A stretch of DNA of 64,000 nucleotides, taken from Lyngbya sp. CCAP 1446/10 (lineage in GTDB: Bacteria; Cyanobacteriota; Cyanobacteriia; Cyanobacteriales; Microcoleaceae). The DNA lies in contig NZ_JAIGNI010000041.1 in assembly GCF_026130175.1 (NCBI RefSeq), positions 35,525-99,524 on the forward strand, given 5' to 3'. Below, one piece after another: positions 10,391 to 19,272 of the stretch (positions within the stretch are counted from its first letter, which is position 1; each line of letters opens with the position of its first letter). Position numbers and translations under genes: made by a program. Below the pieces are notes generated by a model. It saw only the letters and a list, made by a program, of their open reading frames with translations, searched no databases and had not been told where the DNA came from.

Positions 10391-10432
10391 GAAAACTCAC
10401 GCACTCAGCCACTCACAACTCACAACTCATAA

Positions 10433-10795
10433 CTATTTAAGGTCTTGCTCAGTCCCGGCCGAGTCATGCTCAGACTTGGCCGGATCATCTTCTAGGGGAG
10501 ATAATTGTTGGGCGTACCCCAAGAGCGATCGAAGTTTCATACGCTGGATGTAAGGCCAGCCGCCATTGGCTTCAATATTCCTGAGCAGTTTGTAAACTGC
10601 TTGGCGGTTGTCGGGAAAAGATGCTTGGAACAAACCGTCCCGAATTTCCTGGTGCGAAGCTTCCAGCGCCCGCAGCAGGGTCAAAAGCAGCACACTGTCT
10701 CCCTGACAACTTTCGGCTAAAGTCCGAATCGCCTCAGTCAGCGATTGCAGTTGAGACTGCAACTTTTCTGACTCTAAATTTTTGCCGTTGTCCAT
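10433..10795 (-). CDS. Hypothetical helical protein (120 aa)
   Basis: Not recognised. The protein is short, soluble and predominantly helical, with no signal peptide or membrane segment. It begins MDNGKNLESEKLQSQLQ and contains a likely coiled-coil-prone N-terminal 50 residues, a conserved-looking aromatic/basic core (GGWPYIQRMKLRSLLGYAQQL) and an acidic, internally repetitive tail (SEHDSAGTEQD). A purine-rich stretch (AAGGAAGC) lies just upstream of the start on the minus strand. It is convergent with the RTX gene and divergent from psbO. No function is proposed. Confidence 0.7.
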   Translation of the reverse strand: MDNGKNLESEKLQSQLQSLTEAIRTLAESCQGDSVLLLTLLRALEASHQEIRDGLFQASFPDNRQAVYKLLRNIEANGGWPYIQRMKLRSLLGYAQQLSPLEDDPAKSEHDSAGTEQDLK

Positions 10796-11190
10796 ACCGC
10801 TGCTTCCTTTGAAATCTACAAGGCCTTTGTGCCGGGCCGCTGGTGTCAGCTAATCGAGCTAGTGGCGATCGGCATTCGGGGCCAATAAGCAACGTAACTT
10901 AAGTGGGTTGACTTAAGCAATATTAATTTGCAGTCCAAGTCAGGAAAAGAGCACAACCCGTCGTACCATGTGTATTGGGCTGCGATCCGAACATTTTGAG
11001 AAATCATCAGTTCTTGCTTATTTTCACTGCACTAGCTCAATTTTTTGAGTAAAAGCCGGTGTCGGTGAAGCGAGCGATCTGGATCTAAATGCTGCTATGG
11101 CGCTGGCCTAGCCCGCCGGCGGGCAATTATATTTTGCTCGAATTAGGGCTTTTTCTTAATATAATCCGATGTTGGAGATTGATGTTGGCA
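10796..11190. promoter_or_regulatory. psbO upstream region with perfect palindrome
   Basis: 395 bp separating divergent genes. It must hold the psbO promoter; no confident -35/-10 pair was picked. Visible structure: an inverted ACTTAAG pair (about 10899-10917) and a perfect 14-bp GC palindrome GCCCGCCGGCGGGC at 11111-11124, about 70 bases before the psbO start. No coding potential was seen. Confidence 0.4.
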
Positions 11191-12033
11191 ATGAAATATC
11201 GTGCTTTAATTGTTGCACTTTTAGCATTTTGCATGAGTGCACTGGTTGCTTGTTCTTCGGCTCCTGATACAACGGTGGCGACTACCGAGTTACTCACCTA
11301 CGACCAGATCAGAGGTACTGGATTGGCAAATAACTGCCCTAGTTTGGCAGAAACTTCTCGTGGCTCGATCCCTATTGAAGCGGGCGCAACCTATAAACTG
11401 ACTGGTATGTGTTTGCAGCCCACAACTTATTTTGTGAAGGAAGAACCAGCAAACAAACGCCAAGAGGCAGAATTTGTGCCTGGTAAAGTGCTGACTCGGT
11501 TCACGTCGAGCATTGACCAAGTTCAAGGTAAGCTTGAGGTTGGTAATGATGGGACTCTGACTTTTACAGAAGAGGATGGCTTGGACTTTCAAGCAATTAC
11601 GATTCTGTTACCGGGCGGAGAGCAAGTACCTTTCTTGTTCACTATTAAAGAGCTGGTAGCCAGTTCCGAGCCTGGAGTGGTTGCTATCAATACTTCCACC
11701 GATTTGCGAGGAGAATTTAACGTTCCTTCTTACCGCAGCGCTAGCTTTTTAGACCCTAAAGCTCGCGGGGTAGCCACGGGCTACGACCATGCTGTAGCGC
11801 TTCCGGCTACAGACAATTCCAAACTCAAACGCTCTAATGTGAAGCTGGCTGACACCAGCACCAAGGCGGGCAAAATTTCTTTGCAAGTTGCTAAAGTCAA
11901 CAGCGCCACTGGCGAAATAGGCGGGATTTTTGAAAGCAGACAGACTTCTGATACTGATTTGGGAGCTAGACCTGCTTTGGATGTGAAAATTCGCGGTTTG
12001 TTTTACGCTCGCATTGAGCCTTCTGTGTCGTAA
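11191..12033 (+). CDS. psbO: Photosystem II manganese-stabilising protein PsbO
   Basis: PsbO is the 33-kDa extrinsic lumenal subunit that stabilises the Mn4CaO5 cluster of photosystem II. The mature region matches the family from LTYDQIRGTGLANNCP to the C terminus, with the two conserved cysteines (NNCP and GMCLQP), and KVLTRFTSSIDQVQGKL. Start chosen at ATG 11191 (MKYRALIV); ATG 11182 is an alternative, and the frame is open further upstream without family similarity. From 11191 it is 280 residues, normal for the family. The signal peptide ends LVAC-SSAPD, which fits a lipoprotein box, so the protein may be lipid-anchored at its N terminus. Monocistronic by spacing. Confidence 0.97.
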   Translation: MKYRALIVALLAFCMSALVACSSAPDTTVATTELLTYDQIRGTGLANNCPSLAETSRGSIPIEAGATYKLTGMCLQPTTYFVKEEPANKRQEAEFVPGKVLTRFTSSIDQVQGKLEVGNDGTLTFTEEDGLDFQAITILLPGGEQVPFLFTIKELVASSEPGVVAINTSTDLRGEFNVPSYRSASFLDPKARGVATGYDHAVALPATDNSKLKRSNVKLADTSTKAGKISLQVAKVNSATGEIGGIFESRQTSDTDLGARPALDVKIRGLFYARIEPSVS

Positions 12034-12471
12034 AATTGGCTTTCTGGATCGATCCTCTGCGAGGGCTTCGCCAACGAACTTGAGCAGTTTTTTGCCCTAA
12101 AGCTACTGCTCGCCCTTCATTAGCCAACAGTCTTTGGCAAGATAACTTAAGACTGTTGACTAATGACTAAATTTATGATTTAAGGCGTTATGAGTTATAA
12201 GATTTTTAATTAATAAGAGTATTGCGTTTAAACAGATTTTAGATTATAATGTGGTGTCAAAAAAGAATGTCCGTAAATTTAATGATTTTGCTAAATATTT
12301 TTGGATGAATTCGCCAAATCGCTTAGCAGTAAAAAGATTCAACTGCTGTGTCCGCGATCACGGCTATTCAATGCTAGGATTACACCACATCAAGATATAT
12401 TTTTTTAGACTAGATTGGAAACTAGATATAAAGCAACATCAGTCCTCTGCTCTACCAACCCTTATGCCACC
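12034..12471. other. Intergenic, sigF upstream region
   Basis: 438 bp, AT-rich in its second half. A TATAAT hexamer lies at 12245-12250, a possible -10 for sigF, without a convincing -35. A short open frame starting with GTG at 12251 is not supported (see rejected list). No RNA gene was recognised. Confidence 0.35.
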
Positions 12472-13245
12472 ATGTCTACCACAATCCCCAACGAGCTAAA
12501 AAGCGAAAATTTGCAATTGTTGCGCGAGTACCAAGATTCTGGCTCGAATGAAGTCCGCAATCAGTTAGTTCAACTGAATATTGGACTGGTGAGAAAAGAA
12601 GTTTACCACTGGATGAACCAGTGCGGTGAAAGCTACGACGATTTGCAGCAAGTTGGGTGTATTGGGTTGATTAGGGCGATCGAGCGATTCGAGCTGTCGA
12701 GGGGACACGCTTTTAGTTCCTTTGCAATTCCCTACATTCGGGGCGAAATTCAACACTACTTGCGAGACAAAAGCCCTTCGGTGCGAGTTCCGCGCCACTG
12801 GCTGGCCCTGGAACGTAAGTCTGTCGCAGCAATCAAGGATTTGCAGGTGCAGTTCAACCGCAAACCTACGGATGCAGAAGTAGCAGCAGTGCTTGAGGTT
12901 TCTGTTGAAGAATGGCGAGAAATTAAGTTGGCCCACCTCAACCGATCGCCTTTGAGTTTGGACGCGCCGGTGCAAGATGAAGATGAGGGGGCGACTTGTC
13001 TGGGAGAATTGGTGCCCGATAGCAAGTATCGGAGTTTTCAGTTGGCGCAAGAGGATCAAATTCGGGTACAGCAAGCTTTGGCGATGTTGGAAAAACGGAC
13101 TCGCGAGATATTGGAGTTTGTTTTTCTCTACGATTTGACGCAGAAAGAAACAGCCGAACGCTTGGGTATCAGCGCGGTGACTGTTTCTCGGCGAGTTAAG
13201 AAGGGGCTGGATTTGCTGAAGGAAATTATGACGAAACAGCTTTAG
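12472..13245 (+). CDS. sigF: Group 3 RNA polymerase sigma factor (SigF-like)
   Basis: 257 residues from ATG 12472 (MSTTIPNELK); an in-frame ATG at 12415 adds 19 unconserved residues and is less likely. Region 2 is visible as YDDLQQVGCIGLIRAIERFE followed by FSSFAIPYIRGEIQHYLRDK; region 3 spans the middle; region 4 ends the protein with the helix-turn-helix LTQKETAERLGISAVTVSRR. There is no region 1.1, which separates it from SigA-type factors. In cyanobacteria SigF directs pilus and motility genes; that role is inferred from the family. No anti-sigma gene is adjacent. Confidence 0.88.
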   Translation: MSTTIPNELKSENLQLLREYQDSGSNEVRNQLVQLNIGLVRKEVYHWMNQCGESYDDLQQVGCIGLIRAIERFELSRGHAFSSFAIPYIRGEIQHYLRDKSPSVRVPRHWLALERKSVAAIKDLQVQFNRKPTDAEVAAVLEVSVEEWREIKLAHLNRSPLSLDAPVQDEDEGATCLGELVPDSKYRSFQLAQEDQIRVQQALAMLEKRTREILEFVFLYDLTQKETAERLGISAVTVSRRVKKGLDLLKEIMTKQL

Positions 13246-13412
13246 TCAGCAGTCATTAGTCATTAGTCATTAGTCAGCAGTCATTAGTCATTAGCGAGTT
13301 GCTACCAATGATCAATGCCCAATCCCTCCGCTTCGCTTCGCCCAATCCCTCCGCTTCGCTTCGCCCAATCCCTCCGCTTCGCTTCGCCCAATGACCAATG
13401 ACTAATGACTAA
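13246..13412. repeat. Short tandem repeats between sigF and aminotransferase
   Basis: Two arrays: a degenerate CAGTCATTAGTCATTAGTC series (13249-13294), and three exact 23-bp copies of a CCCAATCCCTCCGCTTCGCTTCG unit at 13318-13386, followed by AATGACTAATGACTAAT. The sequence is non-coding. These are typical of the noise-like repeats in large cyanobacterial genomes. Confidence 0.85.
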
Positions 13413-13415
13413 TTT

Positions 13416-14582
13416 TTAGATGCTGCGGACAAATTTATCGAGCCTTTCTACGGCTTTTTTAATTGTGCCTAAATCGGTGGCGTAAGACAAGCGAATGTGG
13501 TCGTCTGCGCCAAAAGCAATGCCGGGAATGACTGCTACTTGCTGCTGTTCTAAGAAAGCATCGGAAAATTCCAGAGAATTCATTCCTGTTTTGCTGATGT
13601 TGACAAACATATAGAAAGCGCCGTCTGGTTTGATGCAGCTAATGCCGGGGATAGCATCGAGTAATTCAAATATTACTTCACGCCGATCGGCAAAAGCTAG
13701 TCGCATGGTTTCGACAGACTCTTGGCTGCTTTCCAAAGCTGCGATCGCGCCGTACTGTGCAAAAGTACACACGTTTGAGGTACTGTGACCTTGAATGGTG
13801 CTGGTGGCTTTAATTATTTCGAGCGGCCCGGCTAAATAGCCAATGCGCCAGCCTGTCATGGAATAACCTTTGGCAAAACCGCTGCTGATCAGGGTGCGAT
13901 CGAAGATTTCCTTACCCAGGGAACCGATGCTGACGTGTTGCGCGCCGTCATATATGATTTTTTCGTAAATCTCGTCCGAAACGACTAAAATATCTCGATC
14001 AACTATCACCTCGGCCAGCGCTTTGATTTCCGCTGGAGTGTAAACCATTCCCGTCGGGTTAGAAGGCGAATTCAGCACAAATAACTTGGTTTTGGGAGTA
14101 ATCGCTCGATTCAGTTGATCCGGTGTAATTTTATATCCTGTAGAAGCATCTGTCCGTACAATTACGGGCTTACCGCTGGCGAGTTTGACCATTTCTGGGT
14201 AGCTCACCCAGTAGGGAGCCGGAATAATTACTTCATCTCCAGGCTCGATCAGAGCCATCATCAGATTGTAAAGCGAATGCTTGCCGCCGTTGGTGACAAT
14301 GATATTTTCCGGTTGATAGTTAAGATTGTTGTCGTCGCGGAGTTTGCGGGCGATCGCAGCCTTTAACAGCGGTTCCCCAGCCACAGGGCCATACTTAGTC
14401 TTCCCCGCATCCAAAGCTTGCTTTGCCGCCGCTTTAATGTGTTCGGGGGTATCAAAGTCGGGTTCTCCCGTACTCAAACTACAGACATCAATCCCTTCTG
14501 CCCTCATGGCTTTAGCCTTAGCTGCGATCGCCAAGGTTATGGAAGGAGGAACCTCGCCCACTCGTGCTGCCAACTTGATCAT
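13416..14582 (-). CDS. aspC: Aspartate aminotransferase, class I PLP
   Basis: 388 residues, usual length for the subgroup Ib aspartate aminotransferases that convert aspartate and 2-oxoglutarate to oxaloacetate and glutamate; some relatives also use prephenate. Visible landmarks: [13 protein letters not shown] near the N terminus, the substrate/cofactor motif [11 protein letters not shown], the Schiff-base lysine in [17 protein letters not shown], and an Arg near the C terminus (HIRLSYA) that binds the substrate carboxylate. Cytoplasmic. It is divergent from apt across a 236-bp gap. The exact amine donor cannot be fixed from sequence alone. Confidence 0.92.
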   Translation of the reverse strand: MIKLAARVGEVPPSITLAIAAKAKAMRAEGIDVCSLSTGEPDFDTPEHIKAAAKQALDAGKTKYGPVAGEPLLKAAIARKLRDDNNLNYQPENIIVTNGGKHSLYNLMMALIEPGDEVIIPAPYWVSYPEMVKLASGKPVIVRTDASTGYKITPDQLNRAITPKTKLFVLNSPSNPTGMVYTPAEIKALAEVIVDRDILVVSDEIYEKIIYDGAQHVSIGSLGKEIFDRTLISSGFAKGYSMTGWRIGYLAGPLEIIKATSTIQGHSTSNVCTFAQYGAIAALESSQESVETMRLAFADRREVIFELLDAIPGISCIKPDGAFYMFVNISKTGMNSLEFSDAFLEQQQVAVIPGIAFGADDHIRLSYATDLGTIKKAVERLDKFVRSI

Positions 14583-14818
14583 TGGATTTTAGATATTATA
14601 TTTTTGACTTTAGATCATAGGTTGACAAATGGTGATATTCAACCCTGTTGTTAAGGAATTATGACATTTGTTTACATAGTACGTAAAGCATTAAGCAATT
14701 AAAGAATAAAAATTTAAGAAGCTCTTAGTTTGAATTTTAGTTTTAAATTGAAAAATTTGAGGTTATCATTGTACCATTTTTGATGCCTGATTACCCTCAA
14801 CTCCGATCTGCAAGCTTT

Positions 14819-15331
14819 ATGGATCTCAAATCTCTGATTCGCGACATTCCTGATTTCCCCAAACCGGGAATTATGTTTCGAGACATTACAACCTTGCTCC
14901 GCAACCCCCAAGGGCTGAGGTATACCATTGACAGTTTAGCTGAAAAATGCTCTGCAATGTCTGCTGACTATGTGGTGGGCATGGAATCCCGCGGCTTCAT
15001 CTTTGGCGCGCCTTTGGCTTATAAAATGGGAGTGGGCTTTATTCCTGTCCGCAAGCCGGGGAAACTGCCTGGAGAAGTTTATTCTGCTGAGTACGAGTTG
15101 GAGTATGGTGTCGATCGACTGGAGATGCACAAAGATGCGATGACAACCGGCAGCCGGGTGCTGATTGTGGACGATTTAATCGCCACTGGCGGAACAGCGG
15201 CGGCGACGGCTCAGTTGTTGCAGCAAGCGGGCTGCGAGCTTGTCGGTTTTGCTTTTGTGATCGAATTGCAGGCTTTGGGCGGCAGGCAGAAATTGCCGGA
15301 TGTGCCGATCGTCACGCTAGTGGAGTATTAG
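14819..15331 (+). CDS. apt: Adenine phosphoribosyltransferase
   Basis: Makes AMP from adenine and PRPP in purine salvage. ATG 14819 ([18 protein letters not shown]) gives 170 residues, the normal length; an in-frame start at 14780 would add 13 unconserved residues. The PRPP-binding loop [13 protein letters not shown] is intact near residue 120, and the family signatures PGIMFRDIT and ESRGFIFG are present. Cytoplasmic dimer in the family. It stands alone on the plus strand. Confidence 0.95.
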   Translation: MDLKSLIRDIPDFPKPGIMFRDITTLLRNPQGLRYTIDSLAEKCSAMSADYVVGMESRGFIFGAPLAYKMGVGFIPVRKPGKLPGEVYSAEYELEYGVDRLEMHKDAMTTGSRVLIVDDLIATGGTAAATAQLLQQAGCELVGFAFVIELQALGGRQKLPDVPIVTLVEY

Positions 15332-15648
15332 TTATACCAAATCCGGGTTAAATATCCCCTTGATCACTCGGCGGTTGAAACCGCGTCTATACAAACAAAG
15401 TCGGCCTACGCCGACTTAAAGAATAAAGGGGGTATGATACTCGGTTTTGATATTTGTTGACTGTTGACTGTTAACTGTTGACTGCTGAATAAAAACTACT
15501 GACAAATAATATCCTTGACCTTTGCATCGGAATTATTCATCTCTCTCTTCTCTTTCTCTGCGATCTCTGCGTTCTCTGTGGTTAAATCATTCCGATGCAA
15601 TCGGCATTAATATCATGCACAAATCTAAAATCTAAAATCTAAAAGAGT
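15332..15648. other. Intergenic with dispersed repeats
   Basis: 317 bp without a gene. It contains a GCGGTTGAAACCGCGTCTATACAAAC-type hairpin repeat (about 15370-15420, a related copy near 37070-37110), a TGTTGACTGT heptamer-like array (about 15455-15490), and a CT-rich stretch. No promoter for the permease gene was identified with confidence. Confidence 0.6.
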
Positions 15649-16689
15649 ATGACTTCTATTAAATCTAATCGAAATTGGCGAATGTTAAATTCTCTGTTTG
15701 GTGGCGAGACATTTACCTATGTTGTCAAGCGACTGTTGCAAGCACTTTTAACCCTATTTTTAGCATCGGCTCTTTGTTTTGCAATTATTGAGTTGGCACC
15801 GGGAAATTACTTAGATACCTTGAGCCAAAATCCGAAAATTTCCCCGGAGACACTCAAGCAACTCGAACAGCAGTTCGGCTTAGATAAACCAGCGATTGTG
15901 CAGTACGGGCTGTGGTTGCAACAAATTGTGACGCGGGGAAATTTTGGCACGAGTTTTGTGTATCAGCGATCGGTAGCGTCGCTGCTGTGGGAACGGGTGC
16001 CGGCGACGTTGTTGATGGCAGGAGCCTCTTTGATTGTAACTTGGGCGATCGCGCTTCCTTTGGGAATTGTCGCGGCCGTTAATCAGAATAAAACTGTCGA
16101 TCGAGTTTTGCAAGTAGTCAGCTACACCGCACAGGGATTTCCCAGCTTTATCACAGCCTTGCTGCTGCTATTTTTGGCTCAAAATACTTCCCCTCTTTTC
16201 CCAGTCGGAGGAATGACCAGCATCGATCATGCAGACTTACCTTGGTGGGGACAAATCCTCGATTACTGCTGGCACTTAATCTTGCCAACAATCGCCCTCA
16301 GCGTTACTGGTTTTGCAGGCTTGCAAAGATTGATGCGCGGACAATTATTGGACGTGCTGCGTCAAGATTACATCCGCACCGCCAAGGCCAAAGGTTTACC
16401 GGACAATCGAGTAATTTACGTTCACGCTTTGCGGAATGCGATTAATCCGTTGATTACGCTATTGGGTTTTGAGTTTGCTAGTTTGTTAAGCGGTGCGTTT
16501 ATTGCTGAATTTTTCTTTAATTGGCCTGGTTTGGGAAAGCTGACTTTGGAAGCTGTGACTAATCAAGATTTGTACTTAGTGATGGCAAGTTTGATGATGG
16601 GTGCGACGATGTTGATTGTGGGGAATTTGTTGGCGGATTTGCTGCTGAAGGCGATCGATCCTCGGATTAAGCTGGAAGATTTGAAATAG
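15649..16689 (+). CDS. ABC transporter permease, DppB/OppB family
   Basis: 346 residues with six predicted membrane helices. The N-terminal helix (LLTLFLASALCFAIIELAPGNYLD) with the APG motif, the cytoplasmic-loop EAA-like segment (RGQLLDVLRQDYIRTAKAKGL) and the C-terminal PLITLLGFEFASLLSGAFIAEFFF block are standard for the first permease of dipeptide/oligopeptide/nickel importers. It works in the plasma membrane with a second permease, two ATPases and a binding protein, none of which lies beside it here; scattered genes are usual in cyanobacteria. The substrate cannot be predicted. Confidence 0.9.
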   Translation: MTSIKSNRNWRMLNSLFGGETFTYVVKRLLQALLTLFLASALCFAIIELAPGNYLDTLSQNPKISPETLKQLEQQFGLDKPAIVQYGLWLQQIVTRGNFGTSFVYQRSVASLLWERVPATLLMAGASLIVTWAIALPLGIVAAVNQNKTVDRVLQVVSYTAQGFPSFITALLLLFLAQNTSPLFPVGGMTSIDHADLPWWGQILDYCWHLILPTIALSVTGFAGLQRLMRGQLLDVLRQDYIRTAKAKGLPDNRVIYVHALRNAINPLITLLGFEFASLLSGAFIAEFFFNWPGLGKLTLEAVTNQDLYLVMASLMMGATMLIVGNLLADLLLKAIDPRIKLEDLK

Positions 16690-16783
16690 TAGAATTATTC
16701 CTGGACGCACGCGGGGTGAAAAACCCTAGCTTATAACTTGTGTTATAATTTGATAGTACCTCGATTGAACATGATAAATTGCT

Positions 16784-17083
16784 TTGGATTATAATTTTGA
16801 TTGGAATCCAGCCAAATAAAAGCAAAATATTCGCAAACATCAATTAAATTTTCGTTTGGCATCAACTGTTTTCCGCGATCGTTCTCAATTAACAATCTAT
16901 GATGAAGAACACAGTCAAGATGAAGATAGATGGATTACCATAGGCTTAGATGAAACAGGAATTTTAAGGGTTGTTGTCCATACCTTTGAACAAACCGATC
17001 GCACCTCCTGTATAATTCGGATTATTTCAGCCCGCAAAGCTAATTTCACAGAAACCCAACCTTATCAAGAGAGGAAATTATGA
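16784..17083 (+). pseudogene. brnT: BrnT-type toxin with an early nonsense codon
   Basis: The frame DYNFDWNPAK-stop-KQNIRKHQLNFRL continues into STVFRDRSQLTIYDEEHSQDEDRWITIGLD and ISARKAN, the full pattern of BrnT (DUF497) RelE-like ribonucleases. TAA at 16817-16819 sits inside the first beta-strand/helix, where the family has an alanine or similar. A TTG at 16856 could restart translation but would lose about 23 N-terminal residues. The 3' end overlaps the antitoxin by ATGA. So the toxin is probably inactive or truncated, while the antitoxin is intact. Confidence 0.82.
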
Positions 17084-17280
17084 AATCAGAGTATGATTTT
17101 TCTTCATCAGAACAAGGCAAGTTTTACCATCCTGATGCTAGGTTTCATTATCCCATTTATCTCGAACCCGATGTCGAGGACTTTGTGACTAAAATTGCCG
17201 ATCGTAAAAATATTGAGGTTCAAGCTTTGGTCAATGAATGGCTGAGAAATAATATTAAACTAATTCAAAGTGTTGAGTAG
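17080..17280 (+). CDS. brnA: BrnA-like antitoxin
   Basis: 66 residues beginning MKSEYDFSSSEQGKFYHPDA, the signature of antitoxins paired with BrnT toxins. The second half (FHYPIYLEPDVEDFVTKIA...ALVNEWLRNNI) is a ribbon-helix-helix DNA-binding fold. In the family it binds and neutralises the toxin and represses the operon. ATG overlaps the toxin stop as ATGA, showing coupling. It appears complete although its partner toxin has a stop codon. Confidence 0.85.
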   Translation: MKSEYDFSSSEQGKFYHPDARFHYPIYLEPDVEDFVTKIADRKNIEVQALVNEWLRNNIKLIQSVE

Positions 17281-17859
17281 GTGAAAAACCTAGTTTTTTT
17301 TCTCAAGTGGTTTGGCTGATAGTACCGATCGCGATCGACCGCAAAAGGAGAAATGACATCGATTTGCAAGTAGCAGCAGGCGAAGTCAAAAGTTAACGAT
17401 ATTCTCATGCCCTGTTTGCCCGATGCCCCATTACCCATCTCGGAGTGTTTTGTGTCAGAAAAACAACCAAACGAGCCAATGAGTTTTAGCAGCTTTGCTG
17501 ACTGGTGCAGGGATATTGACAGCCTTTCAGCAGAGGCAAGGCGCACAGTTAAAGTGTTGTTAAAAAAGGCTGGCACTGATGACCCTGAAGCAGCGGAGCA
17601 GATACTTTCAAGCATGACAGAACTGGATCTCCGCAGCAATCGAATTACCGACATCAGCTCTCTCGGTTCGCTCACCAATTTGACAACACTCAATCTGGGC
17701 AGAAATAGAATTACCGACATTAGTTCCCTCGGCTCGCTCACCAAAAAACGAGCGAGAAGCCCCTGGCTTTAGACATGGGGAGGAAAGCGGCAGCGACGAC
17801 CGTCACCTAACATCTGTGTGCTCAATTAATTCCTTCATAGCAGAAGATAGGCTACGACA

Positions 17860-17903
17860 GATTTGACCCGTGCTGTAGATAGATCTAGAGTACGGGTCAA
17901 ATC
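17860..17903 (+). repeat. Left-end hairpin of the TnpB element
   Basis: GATTTGACCCGT and ACGGGTCAAATC form a perfect 12-bp stem around a 20-base loop containing AGATCT. It lies 87 bases before the tnpB start. Confidence 0.75.
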
Positions 17904-17989
17904 ATGAATAAAAACAGAAGTATAATGTTTATTGTTGACAGAATGAAATCCTACTATTCTAGTATACTGTAACAAGGAGGAAAGAGAAT

Positions 17990-19240
17990 ATGTATGGATG
18001 TCAACAGAATTTAATCAGCCCAACTAAAGACTTAAAAGCAATTCTAGAATTCCTGTGCAACGAGTCATCAAAGTTGACGAACTGCGGAATATATTATGCT
18101 CGTCAAATGTACTTTAAAACAGGCAAAATACCGAGTAGGGCCCAGTTGCACAAAGTGCTTGGCACAGAAAATCATAACTTGCATTACAAAGCATTTTATT
18201 CCGATACCGCGCAACAGATTTTAACTACCGTCGCTGAGTCTTTTAAATCCTACATTGGACTACTGAAAGGAATTGGTAAAGGCACTGTAACCCAAAGACC
18301 TAGATTGCCAAATTATCGACAAGGCGGTCTAGCTTTAGTGACTTATACAGGTCGCTCTGTCCGGCTTAAGGATGGATTACTGAGATTCCCATTGGGCAGC
18401 AAAGTTAAAACTTGGTTCGGCTTGGATGCTTTCTATCTCCCTATGCCTACCAACCTAGACTACAAAGCAATCAGAGAATATAGGATTATACCTCGAAACG
18501 GTTCCTTCTATTTAGAGTTGATTTACAAATCGAAAGATGTCCAAGTAGAGGTAGATCAATCCAATGCTTTGATGATAGACCACGGGATGAACAATTGGTT
18601 GACTTGTATCAGCAATGTGGGGACTAGCTTGATAATTGACGGACTACATCTGAAGTCCATCAATCAAGGATATAACAAGCGTGTTGCGTTTTTGATGAAA
18701 GGGAAAGCGAATGGTTACTGGTCAAAGCGATTGGAGTGTTTAACTGAGAATCGCAATCGCACCATGCGAGATGCTGTCAACAAAGCAGCTCGAAAAGTAA
18801 TAAATCATTGCTTGCTAAATAAAATTGGCACTGTAGTATTCGGCTGGAATGCTGGAATGAAAAATGGTATTAATTTGGGATCTAAAACTAATCAAAATTT
18901 TGTTCAGATTCCAACTGGCAGGCTAAAATCTCGTATTTCTCAGTTATGCGAACAGTATGGGATTCGGTTTATCGAAACGGAAGAATCGTATACGTCGAAG
19001 GCTTCCTTTGTCGATCTTGATTTGCTACCTAAATTCTGCGAAAAACCAGAAGGGTGGCAACCAAGCGGTCAAAGAGTTAAGCGCGGATTGTATCGCACTC
19101 TTGAAGGTTTGTTGATTAATGCAGATTGCAATGGGGCAGGCAATATCGGTAGAAAAGTAGCGGCAACTTTGGGGATTTGTCTCAAAGAAGTCAGTAGAGG
19201 CACATTGATAACGCCTTTGAAAGTCCCTTTGTGGTCTTAG
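17990..19240 (+). CDS. tnpB: TnpB nuclease with rearranged RuvC site
   Basis: 416 residues; strong AAGGAGG ribosome site before ATG 17990. TnpB is an RNA-guided DNA endonuclease related to Cas12. RuvC-I Asp is in MIDHGMNNW (near 194) and RuvC-III Asp in INADCNGAGN (near 377). The usual RuvC-II Glu (in EDL) is replaced: the strand reads GTVVFGWNAGMK. A Glu lies just before SYTSKAS (near 330), a position proposed to substitute in a divergent TnpB clade. The Cys4 zinc ribbon between RuvC-II and III is absent. Contrast the canonical copy at 61666. The protein is full length and may be active. Confidence 0.85.
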   Translation: MYGCQQNLISPTKDLKAILEFLCNESSKLTNCGIYYARQMYFKTGKIPSRAQLHKVLGTENHNLHYKAFYSDTAQQILTTVAESFKSYIGLLKGIGKGTVTQRPRLPNYRQGGLALVTYTGRSVRLKDGLLRFPLGSKVKTWFGLDAFYLPMPTNLDYKAIREYRIIPRNGSFYLELIYKSKDVQVEVDQSNALMIDHGMNNWLTCISNVGTSLIIDGLHLKSINQGYNKRVAFLMKGKANGYWSKRLECLTENRNRTMRDAVNKAARKVINHCLLNKIGTVVFGWNAGMKNGINLGSKTNQNFVQIPTGRLKSRISQLCEQYGIRFIETEESYTSKASFVDLDLLPKFCEKPEGWQPSGQRVKRGLYRTLEGLLINADCNGAGNIGRKVAATLGICLKEVSRGTLITPLKVPLWS

Positions 19241-19242
19241 TC

Positions 19243-19272
19243 AAGAATCCCCCTGATTCATCAGTGGGGAGT
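19243..19272 (+). repeat. Right-end hairpin of the TnpB element
   Basis: CCCCCTGAT and ATCAGTGGGG fold into a 9-bp stem with one bulged base, starting within 10 bases of the tnpB stop. In TnpB elements this end also forms the scaffold of the guide RNA. Confidence 0.65.

Noticed and set aside
12251..12499. 82-codon frame upstream of sigF
   Set aside because: GTG start, no ribosome site, overlaps the sigF start and shows no protein-like pattern.
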